From: Reyranella sp.
GTDB taxonomy: Bacteria > Pseudomonadota > Alphaproteobacteria > Reyranellales > Reyranellaceae
DNA length: 64,000 bases
Assembly: GCA_019750135.1 (NCBI GenBank)
Contig: JAIEOV010000007.1
Coordinates: forward strand, 186,001 to 250,000
Direction: 5' to 3'
Positions within the stretch are counted from its first letter, which is position 1. Each line of letters opens with the position of its first letter. A program made the translations under genes and the position numbers. The notes under the pieces are model-generated. The model searched no databases. It was not told where the DNA came from and was given only the letters and a program-made list of their open reading frames with translations. Of the stretch, positions 58,571 to 64,000 are shown one piece after another.

Positions 58571-59704
58571 TTACTTCTTCAAGCCGACGAGGTTGTTCTT
58601 GCGCTTGTCGAGCCACCAGCCGTATTCGGGCGTCCACATCTCGAAGTCGCTGTCGCAGCCCAGCTCCTGCGCGGCGTGCACGGTCCAGAACGGGTCGTAG
58701 AGCGCCTGGCGGCCGATCGCGATCAGGTCGGCGTCGCCCGCCTGCAGGATCGCCTCGGCCTGCGGACCGTCGAGGATCAGGCCGACCGCCATGGTCGAGA
58801 TCTCGGCCTGGCGCTTCACCGCGGCGGAGAACGGAACCTGGAAGCCCAGCGAGCGCTTGACCGGCAGGGCCGTCGACACGCCGGTGAGGCCGCCCGAAGA
58901 GACGTCGATCACGTCGACGCCCAGCGCCTTCAGCTCCTTGGCGAACGCCACCGTGTCGTCGACACCCCAGCCGCCGTCGCCGGCGCCATCGACCGCCGAG
59001 ACACGGATGAACATCGGCTTGTGCGCGGGCCAGTTCTCGCGCACCGCCCTGGCGGCGGCGAGCGGGAAGCGCATGCGGCCAGCGCGGTCGCCGCCATACT
59101 GGTCGTTGCGCTTGTTGCTGACCGGCGACAGGAACTGCGCCAGCAGATAGCCGTGCGCGCCGTGGATCTCGATCACGTCGTAGCCCGCGGCGTCGGCGCG
59201 CCTGGCCGCCTCGCCGAACTTCTTCAGAAGATCGTCGATGTCGGCATGGTCGAGCTGGCGCGGCACCATGAAGCCGTCGGCGGCCGCGAGCTCGGACGGG
59301 CCGACGACCTGCCACTTCTGCCAGCCGGCGCCCTCGGGCCCGAGCTGGCCCGGCTTGTCGAACGAGCGCGGCGTCGACCCCTTGCGGCCGGAATGGGTGA
59401 TCTGCGTCGCGGCGAGCGAACCTTCCTGCTTCAGAAAGCGCACCAGCCGCTTGTGACCTTCGATCTGGCCGTCATCCCACATGCCGAGGTCGCCCTGGGT
59501 GACCCGGCCGCGCGGCTCGACGGCGCAGTTCTCGGTGAAGACGATGCCGAACTTGCCGAGCGCAAACTTGCCGAGATGGACCAGGTGGTAGTCGTTCACC
59601 AGCCCGTCGGTGGCGCGGTACTGCACCATGGGCGAGACGACGGCGCGGTTGGGCGCGGTGACGCTGCGCAGCGTGAGCGGCGAGAAGAGAAGCGGTTTCT
59701 GCAA
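58571..59704 (-). CDS. Old Yellow Enzyme-family NADH:flavin oxidoreductase
   Basis: A 377-residue FMN ene-reductase of the YqjM/NamA class. VVSPMVQYRATDGLVNDYH begins the barrel, QITHSGRKGSTPRSF carries the substrate-site region, AGYDVIEIHGAHGYLLAQFLSP is split here as AGYDVIEIHGAHGYL and LAQFLSPVSN, with IHGAHGYL as the catalytic/FMN motif, and IAIGRQALYDPFW ends the core. Reduces activated C=C bonds using NADPH. Shares a divergent promoter space of 79 bp with the D-aminoacylase-like gene. Confidence 0.93.
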   Translation of the reverse strand: MQKPLLFSPLTLRSVTAPNRAVVSPMVQYRATDGLVNDYHLVHLGKFALGKFGIVFTENCAVEPRGRVTQGDLGMWDDGQIEGHKRLVRFLKQEGSLAATQITHSGRKGSTPRSFDKPGQLGPEGAGWQKWQVVGPSELAAADGFMVPRQLDHADIDDLLKKFGEAARRADAAGYDVIEIHGAHGYLLAQFLSPVSNKRNDQYGGDRAGRMRFPLAAARAVRENWPAHKPMFIRVSAVDGAGDGGWGVDDTVAFAKELKALGVDVIDVSSGGLTGVSTALPVKRSLGFQVPFSAAVKRQAEISTMAVGLILDGPQAEAILQAGDADLIAIGRQALYDPFWTVHAAQELGCDSDFEMWTPEYGWWLDKRKNNLVGLKK

Positions 59705-59783
59705 AGGTCGGTCCCCCGGACGCGATGGCTTGTCTGGGTCGGGAACATAGACCGGCCGATGGGCTGCGGCCTATCCTCCGGCC

Positions 59784-61481
59784 ATGTTTGACCTCGTCAT
59801 CCGAAACGGAACCGTTTTCGACGGCTCGGGCGCACCGCGCCGCGTGGCCGATGTCGCCGTGCAGGACGGCCGAATCGCCGCGGTAGGCCCCACGCTCGGC
59901 AGGGGCAAGCGCGAGATCGATGCCGACGGGCTGATGGTGACGCCGGGCTTCGTCGATATTCACACGCACTATGACGGACAGGCGACCTGGGATCCGTTCG
60001 TCACGCCCTCCTCGTGGCATGGCGTGACCACCACGGTGTTCGGCAATTGCGGTGTCGGCTTCGCGCCGGTGCGGCCGGGCCAGTCGCCCTACCTGATCAA
60101 CCTGATGGAAGGCGTCGAGGACATTCCCGGCACGGTGCTGAACGAAGGCGTCAAGTTCGACTGGGAGTCCTTCCCCGATTATCTCGACACGTTGGCCTCG
60201 ATGAGCCGCGCCGTCGATGTCGCGGCCCAGCTGCCGCATGGCGCGCTGCGCTTCTACGTCATGGGCGATCGCGGCGCCGATCACGCCGAGGTGCCGAGCG
60301 AGCGCGAGATCGAGGAGATGGCGCGCCTCACCGAGGAGGCGCTGCGCGCCGGCGCCCTGGGCTTCACGACCTCGCGCACCACCAAGCACAAGGCCAAGGA
60401 CGGCCGCTTCACGCCGTCGTTGAGCGCACGCGAGGCCGAGCTTCTGGGCATCGCCCTCGGCATGAAGCGCGCCGGCCGCGGCGTGCTGCAGGTCAATTCC
60501 GACTTCGGACCCGGTGAGTTCGAGGCGCTCGAAGCGGCCTCGGCGCTGGCCGGCCGGCCGTTGTCCTGCCTGCTGGTGCAGGTCGACGCGCAGCCCAAGC
60601 TATGGCGCGAGACGCTCGACCAGATCCACGGCGTGCGCAAGGCGGGTCGCCTGGCCAATGCGCAGGTCGGCTCCCGGCCGATCGGCGTCATCATGGGCCT
60701 CGAGACCACGGCGCATCCCTTCGCCGCGCATCCGGCGTGGCTCGAGATGCGCAAGCTGTCGCCGGCCGAGCGCTATCAGCGCCTCGTGGCCGATGCCGAG
60801 CTGCGTCGCCGCCTCGTCGAGGAGCCGGCGGGCGCGCGGGCCTTCATGGCGGACTCGTTCCACAAGATGTTCCCCGTCGGCGACCGGCCGGACTACGAGC
60901 CGGACGCCAACAACTCGATCGCCGCCGTCGCAAAGCGCGGCAATCGCACGCCGCAGGCGGTGGCGCTCGACGAGCTGATGTCGCGCGACGGCAAGGGCCT
61001 GCTGATGCTGCCCTTCGAGAACTACGCCTACGGCAGCCTCGACGTGGTGCACGAGATGATCACGGACAGCGCGACCGTGCTTGGTGTCGCCGATGGCGGC
61101 GCGCATGTCGGGGTGATCTGCGATGCCTCCTCCCCGACCTCGCTGCTCACCCTCTGGGGCCGCGACCGCACGCGCGGGCCGAAGCTGTCGCTCGAATTCC
61201 TGGTGGCCAAGCAGACGCGCGGCACGGCCGAGGCGTACGGCCTGTGCGATCGCGGCCTTCTGGCGCCGGGCCACAAGGCCGACATCAACGTCATCGACTT
61301 CGACGCTCTCGCCCTGAAGCGTCCCGAGGTCGTCTACGACCTGCCGGCCGGCGGCCGCCGCCTGATCCAGCGCGCCGCGGGCTATCGCCACACCTTCAAC
61401 GCCGGCGTCGAGACGGTGCATGACGACGAGCTGACCGGCGAGCGGCCCGGCACGCTTGTGCGCGGGGCGCGCCAGCCGTAA
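59784..61481 (+). CDS. D-aminoacylase-like amidohydrolase
   Basis: A 565-residue amidohydrolase. VTPGFVDIHTHYDGQATWDP carries the first metal HxH and the HTHYDGQ motif of N-acyl-D-amino acid deacylases; VTTTVFGNCGVGFAPVRPGQ has the conserved Cys. A further metal site is expected near GVADGGAHVGVICDASSPTSLL split as GVADGGAHVG and ICDASSPTSLL. Long insertion region (about 120-330) fits the 'D-aminoacylase' subgroup with an extra domain. No signal peptide. Likely degrades N-acyl-D-amino acids or a related cyclic amide. Confidence 0.9.
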   Translation: MFDLVIRNGTVFDGSGAPRRVADVAVQDGRIAAVGPTLGRGKREIDADGLMVTPGFVDIHTHYDGQATWDPFVTPSSWHGVTTTVFGNCGVGFAPVRPGQSPYLINLMEGVEDIPGTVLNEGVKFDWESFPDYLDTLASMSRAVDVAAQLPHGALRFYVMGDRGADHAEVPSEREIEEMARLTEEALRAGALGFTTSRTTKHKAKDGRFTPSLSAREAELLGIALGMKRAGRGVLQVNSDFGPGEFEALEAASALAGRPLSCLLVQVDAQPKLWRETLDQIHGVRKAGRLANAQVGSRPIGVIMGLETTAHPFAAHPAWLEMRKLSPAERYQRLVADAELRRRLVEEPAGARAFMADSFHKMFPVGDRPDYEPDANNSIAAVAKRGNRTPQAVALDELMSRDGKGLLMLPFENYAYGSLDVVHEMITDSATVLGVADGGAHVGVICDASSPTSLLTLWGRDRTRGPKLSLEFLVAKQTRGTAEAYGLCDRGLLAPGHKADINVIDFDALALKRPEVVYDLPAGGRRLIQRAAGYRHTFNAGVETVHDDELTGERPGTLVRGARQP

Positions 61482-61505
61482 AGCTTTGCGGCTTTGCTCG
61501 ACGAC

Positions 61506-62264
61506 ATGACCGCGCTGCCTCCGCTCCTGCTGCTGCTCGTCCTTGTGGCCGGCGCGCTCGCCGCCTCCGAGATCGGCTATTGGCTGGGGTGGCTGACCGG
61601 CAAGCGCGACGACGTGTTCGACCGCCAGCTCGGCATCGTGCGCGGCGCCACCTTCGCGGTGGTGGCCTTCCTGATCGGCTTCGCCTTTTCCGGCGCGGCC
61701 TCACGCTACGTCGATCGCCTCGACATCATCGTCAAGGAAGCCAATGCGATCGGGACGGCCTGGCTGCGCGCCGACACGCTGGCGGAGCCGGCACGCGGCA
61801 GGCTGAAGGCGGCGTTGCGCGACTACACGGCCGACCGGGTCGCGCTGCTGCAGGAAGACGACATGTCGGCGATCCTCGCCCGCATCGCCAAAGCCGGCAG
61901 CTTCCACGACCGGCTGTGGAAGGCGGGGCTCGAGGGAACGCAGGGCAACCCGTCGCTGGCGCTGCTGGTCCTGCCGTCGCTCAACGACGTCATCGACCTG
62001 CATACGACCCATCTCTCGGCCGCCCGGCGTCACCTGCCGACCGCGATCTTCGTCGCCTTGCTCGTGACAGCCGGATTGAGCCTCGGCCTGGCGGCCTTCG
62101 GCCACGGCCAGGTCGGGCGCCGCTTCACGATGCTCGATGGCATGTACAGCGCCGTGCTGGCGGCGGCGCTGTGGATGACGATCGACCTCGACTATCCGCG
62201 CTACGGCTTCATCCGCACCAACATCGCGCCAATGGTCGAGACATTGGCCGGCATGAAGCTCTGA
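61506..62264 (+). CDS. Bestrophin-like DUF4239 membrane protein
   Basis: A 252-residue protein with a hydrophobic N-terminus (LPPLLLLLVLVAGALAASEIGY) split here under 20 residues as LPPLLLLLVLVAGALA, then VRGATFAVVAFLIGFAFSGA, a central soluble part, and two helices at the end (IFVALLVTAGLSLGLAAFG and MYSAVLAAALWMTIDL). This is the bestrophin-like DUF4239 plan, a proposed anion-channel-like family of unknown role. A TTG at 61494 could extend it by four codons. It lies 5 bp from the convergent urtE. Confidence 0.7.
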   Translation: MTALPPLLLLLVLVAGALAASEIGYWLGWLTGKRDDVFDRQLGIVRGATFAVVAFLIGFAFSGAASRYVDRLDIIVKEANAIGTAWLRADTLAEPARGRLKAALRDYTADRVALLQEDDMSAILARIAKAGSFHDRLWKAGLEGTQGNPSLALLVLPSLNDVIDLHTTHLSAARRHLPTAIFVALLVTAGLSLGLAAFGHGQVGRRFTMLDGMYSAVLAAALWMTIDLDYPRYGFIRTNIAPMVETLAGMKL

Positions 62265-62268
62265 GGAG

Positions 62269-62964
62269 TCACACCGTCATGTGACGGCGCACGGCCTCGG
62301 TATCGAAGGTCTCGCGGGTTCCCGACATCACGATCTCGCCGCGGTCCATGACCGCGAAGTCGTCGGCGAGCTCATGCGCGAAGTCGAGATACTGCTCGAC
62401 CAGCAGGATCGCCATGTCGCCGCGCTGGCGCAGGAAGGTGATGGCGCGGCCGATGTCCTTGATCACCGACGGCTGGATGCCCTCGGTCGGCTCGTCGAGC
62501 ACCAGGAGCTTGGGCCGCATGGTGAGGGCGCGGCCGATGGCGAGCTGCTGCTGCTGGCCGCCCGACAGGTCGCCGCCGCGGCGGCGCAGCATTGACTGCA
62601 GCACCGGGAAGAGCTCGAACACCTCGTCCGGCACCTTCTTGTTGTCGCGGCTGACGGGCGCGAAGCCGGTCTCGAGGTTCTCCTTCACCGTCAGCAGCGG
62701 GAAGATCTCCCGGCCCTGCGGCACCAGAGCCACGCCACGCCGGGCGCGGTCGTAGGGCGGCAGGCGCGAGACGTCCTGGCCGTCGAGCGAGATCGAGCCC
62801 GAGGCGATCGGCTGTAGGCCGCAGATGGCGCGCAGCAGGCTGGTCTTGCCGACGCCGTTGCGGCCCAGCAGGCAGGTGACGCGGCCGATATTGGCGGTGA
62901 GCGACACCGAGCGCAGCGCCTGGGCGGCGCCGTAGAAGAGGTTGACGTTCTGGACCGTGAGCAT
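62269..62964 (-). CDS. urtE: Urea ABC transporter ATP-binding protein UrtE
   Basis: A 231-residue ABC ATPase. Walker A is LLGRNGVGKTSLL, the signature is LSGGQQQQLAIGRAL, and Walker B is PKLLVLDEPTEGIQPS. The short LIV-E-like size and NLFYGAAQALRSVSLTANIG start match UrtE rather than UrtD. It follows urtD by 5 bp on the minus strand. It helps power urea (or short amide) uptake. Confidence 0.93.
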   Translation of the reverse strand: MLTVQNVNLFYGAAQALRSVSLTANIGRVTCLLGRNGVGKTSLLRAICGLQPIASGSISLDGQDVSRLPPYDRARRGVALVPQGREIFPLLTVKENLETGFAPVSRDNKKVPDEVFELFPVLQSMLRRRGGDLSGGQQQQLAIGRALTMRPKLLVLDEPTEGIQPSVIKDIGRAITFLRQRGDMAILLVEQYLDFAHELADDFAVMDRGEIVMSGTRETFDTEAVRRHMTV

Positions 62965-62969
62965 CGCCG

Positions 62970-63731
62970 TCAGCGCCCGAGATAGACTTCGACGACGCGC
63001 GGATCGGCGCTCACCTGGTCGAGCGTGCCCTCGGCCAGCATCGAGCCTTCGTGCAGCACCGTCACCTTGACGCCGAGCGCCCGCACGAAGCTCATATCGT
63101 GCTCGACCACGACGACCGAGTGCGTCTTGTTGATCTCGCGCAGCACCTGGGCCGTCGTCTCGGTCTCGACGTCCGTCATGCCGGCCACCGGCTCGTCGAC
63201 CAGCAGCAGCTTGGGATCCTGGGCGAGCAGCATGCCGATCTCCAACCACTGCTTCTGGCCGTGGCTGAGGCGCGCCGCCAGCATGTGCTGCTGCGGCTCC
63301 ATGCGGATGATCGCCAGGATCTCGTCCAGCCGGTTGTTCTCGGCCCTGGTCGGCGCCGCCAGCAGGAGCTTGTACCAGCTGCGCAGGCCGGCCAGCGCCA
63401 GCAGGAGGTTGTCGCGCACCGTGTGGTTCTCGAACACGGTGGGCTTCTGGAACTTGCGACCGATGCCGAGCGTGGCGATGTCGGCCTCGTCGAGCTTGGT
63501 GAGGTCGGCCTTGCCGTCGAACACGACCTCGCCCTCGTCCGGCCGCGTCTTGCCGGTGACGACGTCCATCATCGTTGTCTTGCCGGCGCCGTTGGGGCCG
63601 ATGATGGCCCGCATCTCGCCCGGCTCGACCAGCAGCGAGAGATTGTTCAACGCCTTGAAGCCGTCGAACGAGACGGTGACGCCGCTGAGATAGAGCAGCG
63701 CCGAGGTGCTTCTTTGCTCGGTCAGGCTCAT
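62970..63731 (-). CDS. urtD: Urea ABC transporter ATP-binding protein UrtD
   Basis: A 253-residue ABC ATPase with Walker A IIGPNGAGKTTMMDVVTG, a UrtD-typical GIGRKFQKPTVFENHTVRDNL Q-loop region in split form (GIGRKFQKPT, VFENHTVRDNL), signature LSHGQKQWLEIGMLL and Walker B PKLLLVDEPVAGMTDVETE. KTRPDEGEVVFDGKADLTKL is also UrtD-like. Overlaps urtC by 4 bp (ATGA) and is followed by urtE. Confidence 0.94.
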   Translation of the reverse strand: MSLTEQRSTSALLYLSGVTVSFDGFKALNNLSLLVEPGEMRAIIGPNGAGKTTMMDVVTGKTRPDEGEVVFDGKADLTKLDEADIATLGIGRKFQKPTVFENHTVRDNLLLALAGLRSWYKLLLAAPTRAENNRLDEILAIIRMEPQQHMLAARLSHGQKQWLEIGMLLAQDPKLLLVDEPVAGMTDVETETTAQVLREINKTHSVVVVEHDMSFVRALGVKVTVLHEGSMLAEGTLDQVSADPRVVEVYLGR

Positions 63732-64000
63732 GCGGGCGCCCTCGCCTTGCGCGCGGTGCCACGGTTGCGGATCTGCGACCACAGGCCGACCACGCCCTTG
63801 GGCAGGAACAGCGTGACGGCAATGAACAGCGCGCCCAGCGCGAACAGCCAGACTTCGGGCAGCGCACCCGTCAGATAGGTCTTGCCCCAGTTGACCAGGA
63901 AAGCGCCGATCACCGGCCCGATCAGCGTGCCGCGGCCGCCGACGGCGACCCACAGCACCGCCTCGATCGAGTTGCCGGGCGAGAATTCGCTGGGATTGAT
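63728..64000 (-). CDS. urtC: Urea ABC transporter permease UrtC (C-terminal part, cut by window end)
   Basis: Only the last 90 codons lie inside the window and the frame stays open at base 64000. INPSEFSPGNSIEAVLWVAV with GGRGTLIGPVIGAFLVNWGK following, and the end helix FALGALFIAVTLFLPKGVVG, are typical of the UrtC/LivM-type permease C-terminus. Overlaps urtD by 4 bp. The operon continues beyond the window on the minus strand. Confidence 0.9.
   Translation of the reverse strand: MNPSEFSPGNSIEAVLWVAVGGRGTLIGPVIGAFLVNWGKTYLTGALPEVWLFALGALFIAVTLFLPKGVVGLWSQIRNRGTARKARAPA

Noticed and set aside
56255..59791. A 1178-codon open frame on the plus strand opposite nadQ, CaiB and Old Yellow Enzyme
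   Set aside because: It has no recognisable domain, crosses three well-supported genes and only reflects the lack of stop codons in high-GC antisense DNA.
1..64000. CRISPR arrays, rRNA or tRNA genes, complete insertion sequences or prophage genes
   Set aside because: None was seen by eye: no regular repeat-spacer series, no tRNA-like or rRNA-like stretches, no transposase or phage genes.

Overview
The window is high-GC DNA (about two thirds G+C), densely packed with protein genes. No rRNA, tRNA, CRISPR array or complete insertion sequence was found. Gene content suggests a metabolically versatile, free-living alphaproteobacterium of the Rhodospirillales/Hyphomicrobiales type: UrtCDE urea transporter, CioAB oxidase, nadABC with an alphaproteobacterial NadQ/NrtR-type regulator, a Bug-family binding protein, and many CaiB, SDR and acyl-CoA enzymes. 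A Reyranella-like soil or freshwater organism would fit, but the genus is a guess.

Layout. 1-1496: end of a sugar porter and a polyphosphate-type glucokinase. 1502-5697 (minus): SDR, PhyH dioxygenase, polysaccharide deacetylase-like, VOC and adenylate cyclase operon. 5730-10065: TerC, MFS pump, aldo/keto reductase, a short SelW-like selenoprotein gene with an in-frame TGA at codon 11 (8787-9005), and a phosphoglycerate dehydrogenase-like enzyme. 10169-13939: PLP-like enzyme, AsnC regulator, DUF6356, HPF/RaiA-like, host-attachment family and membrane proteins. 13943-16901: M20 amidohydrolase and alpha/beta hydrolase, apparently once adjacent and now split by a DUF4265 gene, then an MliC-like lipoprotein. 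16903-17358: non-coding segment with inverted ends, a promoter-like sequence and a strong hairpin. 17375-21320 (minus): MocR-type regulator, CioA, CioB and a 34-residue DUF2474 protein. 21396-26248: DUF983, and an operon of acyl-CoA dehydrogenase, HyuB, secreted protein and asparaginase. 26436-37769: orphan CoxL-like subunit, FAD hydroxylase, SH3-like protein, DUF35 plus SCP2-type thiolase, two MBL/LLM genes, and an operon of two CaiB subunits and a nitronate monooxygenase-like protein. 37946-42983: formaldehyde/alcohol dehydrogenase, MBL hydrolase, three SDRs and a CMD-family protein. 42937-47586: LysR regulator divergent from Fe-ADH, phnD, phnC, phnE. 47734-52734: adenine deaminase, TetR/NTF2 pair, Bug protein, ABM protein and a truncated hydrolase. 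52755-57283 (minus): nadQ, three operator sites, nadA, nadB, nadC. 57329-64000: CaiB, Old Yellow Enzyme, D-aminoacylase-like, bestrophin-like protein and urtE, urtD, urtC (urtC cut by the window edge).

Most of the window is carbon and nitrogen scavenging: transporters and hydrolases feeding acyl-CoA and alcohol/aldehyde oxidation. NAD synthesis, a terminal oxidase and stress proteins lie among them. The most notable items are the selenoprotein with its SECIS-like hairpin, the three-site NadQ operator array, a CaiB pair in which one subunit has lost the catalytic Asp, and a thiolase-like/DUF35 pair that looks like a retro-aldolase rather than a thiolase.
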